Shown in pieces: positions 16,330-26,072 of a stretch of DNA of 64,000 bases. Origin of the DNA: Sulfopaludibacter sp963815475 (GTDB taxonomy: Bacteria; Acidobacteriota; Terriglobia; Bryobacterales; Bryobacteraceae); assembly GCA_963815475.1 (NCBI GenBank), contig CAWFHD010000001.1:992001-1056000 (forward strand), written 5' to 3'. The notes beneath the pieces are model-generated. The model searched no databases and was not told the DNA's origin. It worked only from the letters and a program-made list of their open reading frames with translations. Numbering within the stretch: the stretch's first letter is position 1; each line of letters opens with the position of its first letter. Position numbers and translations under genes: made by a program.

Positions 16330-19329
16330 ATGTTTCAGGAACTCAAGTTCCAGTTGTCCACTGCGATCCTCACGATCCTGACACTAGCTGCAGGTGTGGC
16401 CGCCGTCCTGAATATCGACCAGCAGCGCAAATTCCGGCTACACGATGACGGGGTGGTATGGGTGGATCGCGCCAATGGCGTAGAAGCCCTGGAAGTTCCC
16501 CCCGAGAGCGCCGGGGCCAAGGCCGGAGTGCACCGCGGCGACCGCCTGGAGAGCATCAACAGCGTCAAGATCGAGAAGGCCATCGACGTCGCGAAAGTGC
16601 TGACTTCGATTGGCGCCTGGACCAACGCCAAGTACATCGTGGTGAACCACGGCCAGGAAGTAGAGATCAACAAACTGGTGGTGGCGGAGATTCCGCCGGA
16701 CCGCGCCAAAATCTACGAAGACCTGGTGGGCTTTGGGTACCTGACGATCGGCCTGTTTGTTTACTTCCGCCGGGGCAGCGCGCAAAAGGCCATGCACTTC
16801 TACGTGCTGTGCCTGTCGTCGTTCATCTTTTTCACCTTCCATTCCACCGGGCAGCTCAACACGCTGGACAAGATTATCGACTACGGCAACGTAGCGGCCG
16901 GCCTGTTGGCGCCCACGGTCTTCCTGCATTTTTGCCTGACTTTCCCGGAGACGCCGCGGTGGCTGCAGAAGAAGGCGCGGGTGGGTGTGCTGTACGTTCC
17001 GGCGGCGGTATTGTTCGCGACCTATGCCGGCATATCCTCCGGGGCCCTGCGGGTGGGGCTTTCGCTGATTGAGCTGAACTGGCTGTTCGACCGCGTGTGG
17101 CAGACGTTCGCGGTGCTGCCCTACATTCTGGGCGGCATTGCGCTCAGTATGCGTGAGCGGAAGGCGGAAGATCCGATTGTGCGGCAGCAGTTGAAGTGGC
17201 TCCGCAACGGCACACTGTGTGGAATCCTGCCCTTCGCGATGCTCTATGTGCTTCCTTATGCGCTGGGAGCGCTGCCGAACGAATACCAGAAGATGTCAGT
17301 GCTGGCGATTGTTTTGATTCCGTTGAGCCTGGCCTACGCCATTGTGCGCTACCGGCTGATGGACGTGGACATCATCTTCCGGCGCGGGTACGCGTACACG
17401 CTAGCCACCATATGCGTGCTGGCGGCGTTTTACGGCCTGGTCTTCTCGCTGGGCAGCCTGGTTCACTGGTATTTCAAGGATTTGGGCAATACCGGCCCCA
17501 TCGTGGTGATGTTGATCACGGCCTTCCTGTTCCAACCGATCCGCAACTGGATTCAGGAGTGGCTGGACCGCTACTTCTATCGCGACCGCTACGATTACCG
17601 GCGGACGCTGGTGGAATCGGCGCGGGAACTGAGCGCCGAAACCAATCTCGACACCATGCTGGAAACGGTGGGCGACCGCCTGCTGGAGACGCTCTCCATC
17701 GACCATCTGGCGTTCTTCCTGGGGGAGATGAAATCGGACGCCGCGAAGAGCGAAGGGCCGGTGTTCCAGATGAAGAAGGCCATGGGCAACAACCCGAGGC
17801 GCCTGGTGGATGTGACACCGGAGAGCCTGGACCTTAGCTTCCTGAACTGGAAACTGCCCGAGGGCTATCTCTTCTTCGAACGGACCCGCCATCAGTTGGA
17901 TGCGGTGTCCCGATCATGGCCCATCTCGGTGCGTAAGACTATCGCCGATCTCGACATCACTTATTACCTGCCCTGCCAGGTGCGCGGCCGGACCATCGCG
18001 TATATCGGGCTGAGCCGCACGGTGGAAGGCGAGTACCTTTCGAGCGTGGATATCGAACTGGCGGTGACACTGGCCGGCTACGTGGGCATCGCGATTGAGA
18101 ATGCGGCGCTCTACCGCTCGCTGCAGGCCAAGGTGGAAGAGTACGAGCGGCTTAAGGAATTCAGCGAGAACATCGTCGAATCGATCAACGTGGGGATTCT
18201 GGCGGCCGACCTGGAAGACCGCGTGGAGAGCTGGAATACGCAGATCGAGCATTTGAGCGGCGTGCCGCGCAGCCATGCTTTGGGGCGCCGGCTGGCGGAG
18301 CTGTTTCCTGCCGACCTGTGCGAGCAGTTCGACCGTGTGAGCGGCGAAACCGGCATCCACCACATCTACAAGTTCGTGCTCAAACCAGTGGCTGCGACGG
18401 CAGCAGCGGGGGTGAACGGCCACAACGGTGTAAATGGCAATGGAGCGTCGGGCAATGGCGGATCGGGCGGCAATGGATTGCCCGCGCTGTTCCGCGAGGC
18501 AACGCTGAATATTGCGATTGCGCCGCTAGTCTCAAAGGACCAGAAGCAGATCGGGCGGCTGATCATCTTCGACGATGTGACGGACCGTGCCGAGTTGGAG
18601 CAGCGCCTGGTGCAGGCGGATAAGCTGAGCAGCATCGGACTACTGGCGGCGGGCGTGGCGCATGAAGTCAACACGCCGTTGGCCGTGATCTCCACCTACG
18701 CGCAGATGCTGGCGAAGCAGGTGGCCGACGATACGCAGAAATCGCTCATCCTCGACAAGATTGCCAAGCAGACCTTCCGCGCCAGCGAGATTGTGAACTC
18801 ACTGCTCAACTTCTCGCGCACGTCCACGACATCGTTCGGCGACGTGGTGATGAACCGCGTGGTGCAGGAGACGCTCTCACTGCTGGAGCACCAGTTGCAG
18901 AAATCGGGAATTCAGGTGAAGACGGATTTCGAAGCCGGCATTCCCGCCATCCACGGCAACAGCGGCAAGCTGCAGCAGGTCTTCCTGAATCTCTTCCTGA
19001 ACGCGCGCGACGCCATGTCAGGAGGCGGCACGCTGGAGGTGCGCACCTGGTCGGAAGGCACGGGCGTGAAGGTGGAAGTGACCGACAGCGGGCCGGGCAT
19101 CGCGCACGAACACCTGCACCGCATTTACGATCCGTTCTTTACCACCAAGGCGGCGCGCAAGGGCACGGGTCTCGGGCTCTCGGTGAGTTACGGTATCATC
19201 CAAGAGCATGGTGGCTCCATTGAGGTGTCCAATCGGCCGGCGGGCGGAGCGCGGTTCCGCATTGAAATCCCGCTCTCCAAGAATGCGCTGGCCGAACGCG
19301 CCGCACGGCAGCCCGTAAATGCCGCTTGA
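16330..19329 (+). CDS. Membrane-bound sensor histidine kinase (PDZ-like, multi-helix membrane region, GAF, PAS, HisKA, HATPase)
   Basis: About 999 residues from ATG 16330; a TTG at 16291 after AGGGGG is an alternative start. Order: N-terminal helix (AILTILTLAAGVAAVL), a PDZ-like domain (AKAGVHRGDRLESINSVKIE), a block of hydrophobic helices, a GAF domain, a PAS domain (ENIVESINVGILAADLEDRV), then a HisKA box with the phospho-histidine in GVAHEVNTPLAVIS, and HATPase N, G1 and G2 boxes (LNLFLNARDAM, DSGPGI, GTGLGLSVSYGI). A Gly/Asn-rich linker (GVNGHNGVNGNGASGNGG) interrupts the PAS domain. Its last bases overlap the response regulator gene, so the two form a pair of NtrB/NtrC type. The signal sensed is unknown. 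Confidence 0.9.
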   Translation: MFQELKFQLSTAILTILTLAAGVAAVLNIDQQRKFRLHDDGVVWVDRANGVEALEVPPESAGAKAGVHRGDRLESINSVKIEKAIDVAKVLTSIGAWTNAKYIVVNHGQEVEINKLVVAEIPPDRAKIYEDLVGFGYLTIGLFVYFRRGSAQKAMHFYVLCLSSFIFFTFHSTGQLNTLDKIIDYGNVAAGLLAPTVFLHFCLTFPETPRWLQKKARVGVLYVPAAVLFATYAGISSGALRVGLSLIELNWLFDRVWQTFAVLPYILGGIALSMRERKAEDPIVRQQLKWLRNGTLCGILPFAMLYVLPYALGALPNEYQKMSVLAIVLIPLSLAYAIVRYRLMDVDIIFRRGYAYTLATICVLAAFYGLVFSLGSLVHWYFKDLGNTGPIVVMLITAFLFQPIRNWIQEWLDRYFYRDRYDYRRTLVESARELSAETNLDTMLETVGDRLLETLSIDHLAFFLGEMKSDAAKSEGPVFQMKKAMGNNPRRLVDVTPESLDLSFLNWKLPEGYLFFERTRHQLDAVSRSWPISVRKTIADLDITYYLPCQVRGRTIAYIGLSRTVEGEYLSSVDIELAVTLAGYVGIAIENAALYRSLQAKVEEYERLKEFSENIVESINVGILAADLEDRVESWNTQIEHLSGVPRSHALGRRLAELFPADLCEQFDRVSGETGIHHIYKFVLKPVAATAAAGVNGHNGVNGNGASGNGGSGGNGLPALFREATLNIAIAPLVSKDQKQIGRLIIFDDVTDRAELEQRLVQADKLSSIGLLAAGVAHEVNTPLAVISTYAQMLAKQVADDTQKSLILDKIAKQTFRASEIVNSLLNFSRTSTTSFGDVVMNRVVQETLSLLEHQLQKSGIQVKTDFEAGIPAIHGNSGKLQQVFLNLFLNARDAMSGGGTLEVRTWSEGTGVKVEVTDSGPGIAHEHLHRIYDPFFTTKAARKGTGLGLSVSYGIIQEHGGSIEVSNRPAGGARFRIEIPLSKNALAERAARQPVNAA

Positions 19330-20776
19330 AATGACCGTTCCTTTTACGAAGACCATCGAATCCAAAGGCAAAGTGCTGGTTATCGACGATGAAGCCGATA
19401 TCCGCGAAGGCCTGGAACTGCTGCTCACCTCCGAGGGCTTCTCGGTGGACCTGGCGCAGAATGCCACCGAAGGCCTGCACAAGCTGGAGGACCACTCCTA
19501 CGAGCTGGTGCTGCTGGACCTGATGATGCCGGACCGTTCCGGCATGGAAGTGCTGGCGGAGGTGCGCGAGCGCGACCGCGAGACGCCGATCTTCATGATC
19601 ACGGCGTACGGGTCTGTGGAAGCCGCCGTCAACGCGTTGAAGCTGGGCGCGAACGATTACTTTTCCAAGCCGTGGGATAACGAAAAGCTGATTATCGAGA
19701 TCGGCCGCATGATCGCGGGCCGGCGCCTGGAATACGAAAACACCCACCTGAAGCGCGCGTTGAAGCAGCGCTACAGCTTCCCCAACATCATCGGCAAGAG
19801 CGACCGCATGGTGCGGATGCTCGACCTGGTGGGGCAGGTGGCATCGAGCCGGTCCACCATTTTAATCACGGGCGAGACGGGCACCGGCAAGGAGCTGGTG
19901 GCGAAGGCCATCCATGCCAATTCGCCACGCGCCGACCAGATGTTTGTGGCAGTGAATAGCGGGTCGCTGCCGCCGGAGCTGCTGGAATCGACGCTGTTCG
20001 GGCACGTGAAGGGCGCGTTCACCAGCGCCATCCAGTCGAAGAAGGGCTACTTCGAGGTGGCGGACAGGGGCACGATTTTCTTTGACGAGATCGGCACGAT
20101 TGGACCGGAGACGCAGATCAAGCTGCTGCGGGTGATCCAGGAAAAGGAGTTCACGCCGCTGGGGTCGACGGACCCGATCAAGGTGGACGTGCGGATTCTG
20201 GCGGCGACGAATGCCGACCTGCTGCAGTTGGTGAAAGAGGGCAGGTTCCGGGAGGACCTGTACTACCGGCTCAACGTGATCAACATTGCGCTGCCGCCGC
20301 TGCGCGATCGTAAGGAAGACATTCCGCCGCTGGTGGAGCATTTCTTCAATTTCTATTGCCGCGAGAACAACAAGTATCTGGACTCGAATAGCCAATCGGT
20401 GCTGCGGTTCCTGCCGGAAGCCCTGCAGGTGCTGATGGAGCACAACTGGCCCGGCAACGTGCGCGAACTGGAGAACGTGGTGGAGCGTGCCGTGGTGCTG
20501 GCGGCCGATACGACGGTGCCGGTGGACGTGCTGCCGGACGCGTTGCTGACGGCCAATGGGATCCGGCTCAATCGCGGAGAAGGGGCGCCGCTGCCGGCGG
20601 ACGCTTCGCTGTTTGAAATCGTCAACGACTACGAACGGCGGATCATCATCGAGCAGTTGGAGAAGTGTAGTTGGAGCCAGACGGAAGCGGCGGAGAGTTT
20701 GCATGTGCCGCTGTCTACTTTGAATCAGAAGATCAAACGGCTGGATATCAAGATTAAGAAGAAGGGCGAGGGATAG
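19319..20776 (+). CDS. NtrC-family sigma-54-dependent response regulator
   Basis: 485 residues: receiver domain with phospho-acceptor D67 (VLLDLMMPDRSG), AAA+ domain with Walker A GETGTGKE (185-192), Walker B GTIFFDEIG and arginine finger region (RFREDLYYRLNVI), and a C-terminal Fis-type helix-turn-helix (WSQTEAAESLHVPLSTLNQKI). It would activate sigma-54 promoters after phosphorylation by the kinase whose gene it overlaps by 11 bp. The sigma-54 contact loop reads GAFTSA (232-237) instead of GAFTGA. That position is highly conserved, so the activator may be weak or altered in specificity. Confidence 0.93.
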   Translation: MPLEMTVPFTKTIESKGKVLVIDDEADIREGLELLLTSEGFSVDLAQNATEGLHKLEDHSYELVLLDLMMPDRSGMEVLAEVRERDRETPIFMITAYGSVEAAVNALKLGANDYFSKPWDNEKLIIEIGRMIAGRRLEYENTHLKRALKQRYSFPNIIGKSDRMVRMLDLVGQVASSRSTILITGETGTGKELVAKAIHANSPRADQMFVAVNSGSLPPELLESTLFGHVKGAFTSAIQSKKGYFEVADRGTIFFDEIGTIGPETQIKLLRVIQEKEFTPLGSTDPIKVDVRILAATNADLLQLVKEGRFREDLYYRLNVINIALPPLRDRKEDIPPLVEHFFNFYCRENNKYLDSNSQSVLRFLPEALQVLMEHNWPGNVRELENVVERAVVLAADTTVPVDVLPDALLTANGIRLNRGEGAPLPADASLFEIVNDYERRIIIEQLEKCSWSQTEAAESLHVPLSTLNQKIKRLDIKIKKKGEG

Positions 20777-20944
20777 GGTTCGGATGGGCAGCTTGCCAGG
20801 TGAGTGAGGGTGAGCGCCGAGATCTGCGTTGTCCGACCTGCCCAGAACTTGAGCACAGACTGCGCGAGAAGGACGGGTTGAACGCGTCTAGACTGTACAG
20901 TGAGCTGAAAGAAGCCCTGCCGGATTTGCGGGCGGGGCGCGGCA

Positions 20945-20961
20945 CCGACCGGTGAGGTCGG
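20945..20961. terminator. Weak hairpin between convergent genes
   Basis: CCGACC-ggtga-GGTCGG forms a 6-bp stem, extendable with one bulge, in the 251-bp gap between the response regulator and the TlpA-like gene. No T-run follows on either strand, so termination is only a possibility. Confidence 0.3.
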
Positions 20962-21027
20962 GCTAATAGTAGGACTATACACGCCGCTAGAACGGATGCG
21001 ACCGCCTACTTGTGTTTGTAGCGCAGT

Positions 21028-21573
21028 TCAGCGCGGCGTGGTCCCGGCCATTTTCGACTGTGCCAGCCGTTCCGCTTCCAGGAAAATCCGCCCAAGAGAC
21101 CAACTGCGGAACGGTTCGGAGAGGCGGCCTTCCTGGTCGATCACGAATTGCTTGGGAATGCCTCCAACGGCCGTAAAAAGCCGTTCCGAAAGCCGCTCGT
21201 TCACAATTACCGGGAACGTGTACCCCTTCGCCGCCATGTAAGACCGAACGCGGGCGGGGTCATCGTCCAGCGCGAAAGTCAGCACTTGAAGATGACGCGC
21301 CAATCTGCTCTGGTCGTACAGGGCTTGCAATTCGGGATGCTCTTTCCGGCACGGGCCGCAACTGGTTGACCATATATCGATCAGAGTGACATTGCCGGTA
21401 AGATCCGAAAATCGCCACATTCGCCCGTCAAGCGCGATGGCCTCGAAATTGGGGATTCGAGTGGTGAATGTCAGTGAGTCGGTCGGCGCCGCAGGGATCG
21501 AATCGAACGCTGGGTGCTGAGCGAGAAGCATTGGAACTGAGGCGCACCAGAAGATGGTGCGAACGTGCAACAT
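21028..21573 (-). CDS. TlpA/ResA-like thioredoxin-fold protein
   Basis: 181 residues with a short N-terminal hydrophobic segment (IFWCASVPMLLA) suggesting export, and a thioredoxin fold with the redox pair SCGPC (C72, C75) after VTLIDIWST. A conserved cis-proline is in GGIPKQFVIDQEG. Proteins of this kind reduce disulfides in the periplasm, for example in cytochrome c maturation. No cytochrome genes are nearby, so the partner is unknown. It stands alone between convergent and co-directional neighbours. Confidence 0.85.
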   Translation of the reverse strand: MLHVRTIFWCASVPMLLAQHPAFDSIPAAPTDSLTFTTRIPNFEAIALDGRMWRFSDLTGNVTLIDIWSTSCGPCRKEHPELQALYDQSRLARHLQVLTFALDDDPARVRSYMAAKGYTFPVIVNERLSERLFTAVGGIPKQFVIDQEGRLSEPFRSWSLGRIFLEAERLAQSKMAGTTPR

Positions 21574-21745
21574 GTCTCCGTCCCTCCGCTCACATGTTAT
21601 CCCATTCTCGAGGTTGCGACAGGCCGAAGAAGCTTAGTACACCGTTTCCGATACGCACTCATATTCCGAGGCAACCGAGTCCCTGACGGTCGCGGCTCGG
21701 ATCGGAGCCTGCCCCACGAATCATCATCAAAACATTACTCGCAAA

Positions 21746-22465
21746 TCACAAGCTCCGCCTGACGTTCTTCGCTTTCATCATGTATCCGCATACCAGCACT
21801 ACCACGATCAGAAGACCCACAGAGGCTGGCTCCGGAGTTTGTGTAATCGGCGGCGTAGCGTCGAGGGCAATATCCGTTTCTCCGGCAGCTGTATCGATAC
21901 CAATAGTGACGTATGTGGCATCCTTCGCCAGTTGATCAAGAAAGGTCTGGGGGTCGCTACCCGGCCCCGTAAGTCCTTGGTCCGGGAATGCAACCGTTGA
22001 ATATACTGTTATATCCGATCCCAGGCCCCCAATGAGAGAGTACAGGAGTGTTCCGCCGGGATCAATCGCTGCACTATTGGAGATAGCGCTTATTTGGAAC
22101 ATCACCTCACCATTCGTACCAGATGTAAGATTCGTCTCGGTGAATGTCTTGCCCTTAGTGGCGTCTACAATGGTGTGGGTCAACACTACGTTGGCGGTAT
22201 CGGTGATCGATAGGATTTCGGAACTCATGGGGGTAAGTACGTCATGTCCGCGATCCGAGATAAACTGCGACAGATTGAACATGAAGGTGACCTTCATGGT
22301 ATCTCCGACTAGACTGCCGCCGCCGAAAACGCCCGCATTATCCGGACTGGTTCCCATGTTAAGGACTGTGCCAGTGAGTGTTTCAGTCAGAATGTCGGCT
22401 TTTAATCCTGTGGCGCAAACTATGAGCGACGCGAGGCCCACAAATCCGGCTTTTATGGTGACCAT
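21746..22465 (-). CDS. PEP-CTERM sorting-signal secreted protein
   Basis: 239 residues with a signal peptide (GFVGLASLIVCATGLKA) and a C-terminal PEP-CTERM tail: TPEPAS, a hydrophobic helix (VGLLIVVVLVCGYMM), then a basic end (KAKNVRRSL). The middle is rich in Thr, Ser, Asp and Gly with no cysteines or motif I recognise. The PEP-CTERM tail directs cleavage by an exosortase, often in exopolysaccharide-producing bacteria; the polysaccharide export genes at 10278-13731 fit that lifestyle. GGGAGGG precedes the ATG at good spacing, supporting the start. Confidence 0.87.
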   Translation of the reverse strand: MVTIKAGFVGLASLIVCATGLKADILTETLTGTVLNMGTSPDNAGVFGGGSLVGDTMKVTFMFNLSQFISDRGHDVLTPMSSEILSITDTANVVLTHTIVDATKGKTFTETNLTSGTNGEVMFQISAISNSAAIDPGGTLLYSLIGGLGSDITVYSTVAFPDQGLTGPGSDPQTFLDQLAKDATYVTIGIDTAAGETDIALDATPPITQTPEPASVGLLIVVVLVCGYMMKAKNVRRSL

Positions 22466-22947
22466 ATATCCCTCCCCAGGAAAAGCCTACACTATTTGCC
22501 GTGCAGATTTGAATAGTTAAAAGGATTTAGTTACAACGATGTAATTTGATCGGATAAGGGGAACTACCTGAGATGTACCAAGCGGGCACTTCGTATTGAA
22601 CGACGACAGCAGGGTGTCGACTTGGCTGCTAGGCACTGGTATTTGTATTTATCGAATGATGATAGCAAAGAAATATCGCTACGTATACCCTGTATAAACT
22701 ACTGTCGGTCCGAAGTCAGATCTGGCATCCGCTATCGCCAGTGTGCATCCGTCTGAGTAGTAAGTCGCGCCGATAGCGCTGATCGAACTGCGCTGAGTCA
22801 GTTCGCTCGGTAAGATGAAGCGGCCGCCCCGACCAGCAGAGTGGCCAGCGCCCACACACACTTCCGATGGAGAAACCCGCGCTCGCCCAGCTCTTGTGTA
22901 CACTTACACGCTGGTGCGGCGACAGTAGAAGCGCGACACCTCCACCA
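22466..22947. other. Intergenic region without a recognised gene
   Basis: 482 bp between the PEP-CTERM gene start and the phosphatase stop. A 74-codon minus-strand frame (22679-22903) has no recognisable motif, and its N-terminal third reads as low-complexity. The A/T-rich stretch next to 22466-22560 is the likely promoter region for the PEP-CTERM gene. I see no repeat or RNA gene. Confidence 0.4.
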
Positions 22948-24054
22948 TCAGGCGATGCAGAGCACCACCAACGTCATATCGTCGTACTGGGGAGCACCCG
23001 CGGCGAAGGCTTGTGCGGCGGCCAGGATTTTCTTCATGACTTCCCGAGCAGGAAATCCATGACAACTTTTCGCGAGCTCGATCAATCGATCTTCACCCCA
23101 TTCTTCCTCGCGAGCGTTCATCGATTCGGAAACTCCGTCCGTGAAAAGCACGACCAGATCTCCGGCTTCGTGAGAAAAGACTCCGCGCTCATAGCCTTGG
23201 GGAAAAAGCCCGATCACCGGACCGCCGGTTTCCAGGCGCAACACCTGACACGCGCCGCCGCGGTTGCGCAGGACGATGGGCGGGTTATGACCCGCGTTGA
23301 CGTAGGTCAGGCTGCGCGTCACGGGATCGTACTCGGCGTAAAACAGCGTGGCATAGCGGTTTGACGAGGACGCCTGGAAAACCAGCCGACTGACTCGTTC
23401 GATCAGGTCCGCGGGGTTTTCGACAACGGAAGCCAGGGCGCGCAGCGACGCTTCGAGGCTTGCCATCATCAGCGCGGCGCCCACACCCTTACCGGAGACG
23501 TCTCCGATCGCAATGCCGAGGCTGCCGCCGGGAAGCTCGAGGAAATCGTAGTAGTCTCCGCCGACCTCTCGCGCCGGCTGGCAGTGGCCGCAGTAATCGA
23601 GACCGGGGGCTATGGGAAGCCGCTGCGGAAAGAGATGCTCCTGCACCTCGCGCGCGATCTCCAACTCGCGGTTTAGTCGCTCGCGCTGCGCCATCTCTCT
23701 CCCGATGGCGGTGGTTAAGCGGGCGACCTCCTGAGCAAGGGTTGTCTGTGCGGACGATGCGGTTTTGACGCCGTCGAGAGCGGCTTCGATGGCGCGCTTG
23801 GCGAACTCGTCCGTTTCGATTTCGTGCCAGGCGATCAGATACGGGGCGAGACGCTCCTTGTCGCGGTTGTTACGCAGCGCGCTGGCAACCAGATGCCGCA
23901 GGCGGCCGTCAGCGGGAGAAGAAACCTGGCCGAGAAACTGCTCAAGAACCGAACCGCCGGAATCGAACAGCAGCAGAAACGCCATGCGAGCCTCGCGCGG
24001 GTCCTCCACGGCGAGGCGCCGGAGCCGATCGTGCAAAAGCTCAACCGGCTGCAT
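22948..24054 (-). CDS. PP2C-type serine phosphatase (SpoIIE/RsbU family)
   Basis: 368 residues from the ATG at 24054, chosen because upstream sequence overlaps the ATPase gene. After a helical N-terminal part there is a coiled-coil linker (REMAQRERLNRELEIAREVQEHLFP), then the SpoIIE domain: AREVGGDYYDFLEL with metal-binding acidic residues, IAIGDVSGKGVGAALMMA, VNAGHNPPIVLR, DLVVLFTDGVSES and a final QYDDMTLVVL. Such phosphatases dephosphorylate anti-anti-sigma proteins in stress pathways. Its start overlaps the end of the SMC-like ATPase gene by 14 bp, so both products are made together, an uncommon pairing. The target cannot be read from the sequence. Confidence 0.9.
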   Translation of the reverse strand: MQPVELLHDRLRRLAVEDPREARMAFLLLFDSGGSVLEQFLGQVSSPADGRLRHLVASALRNNRDKERLAPYLIAWHEIETDEFAKRAIEAALDGVKTASSAQTTLAQEVARLTTAIGREMAQRERLNRELEIAREVQEHLFPQRLPIAPGLDYCGHCQPAREVGGDYYDFLELPGGSLGIAIGDVSGKGVGAALMMASLEASLRALASVVENPADLIERVSRLVFQASSSNRYATLFYAEYDPVTRSLTYVNAGHNPPIVLRNRGGACQVLRLETGGPVIGLFPQGYERGVFSHEAGDLVVLFTDGVSESMNAREEEWGEDRLIELAKSCHGFPAREVMKKILAAAQAFAAGAPQYDDMTLVVLCIA

Positions 24055-25912
24055 ACCGTTTGGAGCGCAGTTCGAATGCCTCTCTTCCGCCTTCGAGCAG
24101 GTCGATGATCTGTTCGCGGCATTCGTCGACTGAGCCGCGCTTCTCAACGGCTCCGACCCGGCCATCGGAAGTCATCACCAACACGAGCTCCGCTTCCGCG
24201 AGAACCGGGATATTGGCGTTGTGGGTGATGAAGATCATCTGGCGACGCTGCTTCATGCGCCGGACGGCATTCACCACGGTCTCAAAAATGAAATGATTGT
24301 CGAGGTTATCCTCCGGCTGATCGATGATCAGGGGGTTGTCTCTTCTGGCCAGAAGAATCGGAAGGAGCGCCGTGCATTTCTGTCCGCGGGAGAGATCGGA
24401 CGCATCCTTGAAGTGGGGCCGTCCGGCGGTGGCGACATTCAGCTCGATGGCAATGCGGTCTTCGATCGCCGTGATCTCCAGCGCCAAGGGGTCCACGCTC
24501 TCGCGAAACGCGTCCAATATCTTACGGGAGCGCTCCGTCCCGAAATGGGTCTGATCCTCGAAGGAGTCGAGATCGTTGGACTGAATGATCTGCGCGAGTT
24601 GCTCGGGCCGCAACTGCATTAAGGTGGCGAGGATCTCGTTTTGATTGCGAACGCGGGCTCCCTTGAGACTTTCGACCAGCATCTGCTGGTATGACATATA
24701 GTCCGCATTTCGCATGACACGGATGCGCACACGCTCGCCGGCTTCGCCCTGAAGGCTTGAGGCGACTTCGTCCCGCATGGTGGAAACCTGATCGCGCATC
24801 AGAATGTGATCGGCTTTGAGAGACTTTCGCGCCTCGATCAGCTTCTCCAACTCGGCACGAGCATCTACGCGCTGCTGCTCCAGCGCTTCGAGCCGGGCGA
24901 CCTGCTGCTCCAGCGCGGCGCGGGCGCGAGCCTGCTCACTGGCGGCCTGATTCACGGCGTTGAGGCGCGCCAAATCGCCGGCGTGACCGGTGTGGATCTC
25001 AGCGACGCTTTGGCGGGCTTGGGCCAATACTGCCTGGGCCTCGCGAACTCGGGTCTGGATACCGGCAATGTGCTTCTCGATCGGTCCCATGGAAGCCGCC
25101 AGAAGCTTGTCGTAGCGCCGCAGTGTCTCCGCATTTGCGGACTGCTCTTCCGTCAGACGCGCTACGAACACGTTCTGCGCTTCTTTTCGCAACCGCTCGA
25201 GAGTATCGCCGAAGGCCTTCAGATCGCGGTCGGTCGAGTCGAGCTTCGCAATCTCGCGTAAATCCATTTGCTGCTGGCGGGAGAGCTGGACGAAATCCTC
25301 CGCGGAGTCGCGATCGGATGGCGCAAGCGCGCTCAGGCGGACCCGGACGTCGCCGAGTTCTTCCATTTGTTCGGTGAGGTCGACGATGGTTCGCTGCGCC
25401 GCACGGATACGATCGGCATTGGCCTCAAGGGCGCGTGCGCTCTCGGCCAGCGACAGGTGGATGGTTCGCATCTGCTCGCTGCGAAGTTCGTCCAGGAGAT
25501 TGCGGCGTTTTTCGCCGAGGGCTTCGTCAGCGATTGCCTCGATCTCGAGGCTGCTGTAGGCGTCGAGGGGCAGGAAGGTGCCTCGGTCGAGGTCCACGGT
25601 ATTGATCGGCCGCGCGTCGGACGCGAGAATCACGGGGCTCTGCTTGAGTCCGCGCTTGACGGTGTAACGGTTCGAACCGTCGGCGAGAGCGGTGACGGTC
25701 ACGAGAGCGCCGCCTGCGAGATTCGCCTGGATCAGGTCGGCGCAATGCTTGGGCGCGGCGGCGAGTCCGCACAGCGCAAACCGCAGCGCCTCGGCAAGCG
25801 TGGACTTTCCACTGCCGCGCGCCCCGATGATGCAAGTCAGGCCCTGGGGGATATTGATGCTCAGACCAGGGAGAAACCCGCCGCTGATTTCGATCTTCTC
25901 AACGACCCACAT
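24041..25912 (-). CDS. SMC/RecF-like coiled-coil ATPase
   Basis: About 623 residues from ATG 25912 (a GTG at 25945 is possible). It has the split ATPase layout of SMC and RecN proteins: Walker A IIGARGSGKSTLAEAL near the start, about 350 residues of coiled coil, then signature LSRGQKCTALLPILLA, Walker B LIIDQPEDNLD and an H-loop FITHNANIPVL. The QPEDNLDN block is shared, to my knowledge, with ATPases such as TrlF that are tied to DNA or nucleic-acid sensing. No PHP or nuclease domain is attached. Its 14-bp overlap with a SpoIIE phosphatase suggests a joint function. A defence role is possible but unproven. Confidence 0.82.
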   Translation of the reverse strand: MWVVEKIEISGGFLPGLSINIPQGLTCIIGARGSGKSTLAEALRFALCGLAAAPKHCADLIQANLAGGALVTVTALADGSNRYTVKRGLKQSPVILASDARPINTVDLDRGTFLPLDAYSSLEIEAIADEALGEKRRNLLDELRSEQMRTIHLSLAESARALEANADRIRAAQRTIVDLTEQMEELGDVRVRLSALAPSDRDSAEDFVQLSRQQQMDLREIAKLDSTDRDLKAFGDTLERLRKEAQNVFVARLTEEQSANAETLRRYDKLLAASMGPIEKHIAGIQTRVREAQAVLAQARQSVAEIHTGHAGDLARLNAVNQAASEQARARAALEQQVARLEALEQQRVDARAELEKLIEARKSLKADHILMRDQVSTMRDEVASSLQGEAGERVRIRVMRNADYMSYQQMLVESLKGARVRNQNEILATLMQLRPEQLAQIIQSNDLDSFEDQTHFGTERSRKILDAFRESVDPLALEITAIEDRIAIELNVATAGRPHFKDASDLSRGQKCTALLPILLARRDNPLIIDQPEDNLDNHFIFETVVNAVRRMKQRRQMIFITHNANIPVLAEAELVLVMTSDGRVGAVEKRGSVDECREQIIDLLEGGREAFELRSKRYAAG

Positions 25913-26072
25913 AGCTTCTGAATCTGAAAGCTTGGACCGGGCCACTCGCCTGTCACTGCCTGACGAGTTGGAAGGTCAAGCGCGCAGCATTATCTACTGT
26001 ACACCAAGGACCGGTCAGTCCTGATGTAAAGTGGCTGACCGAAGGTAGGCGCGCTCTGACGGGGCAAATGCT

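Noticed and set aside
22679..22903. Possible small minus-strand gene in the gap before the phosphatase
   Set aside because: No ribosome site, no recognisable motif and an Arg/Gly-rich start; not supported.
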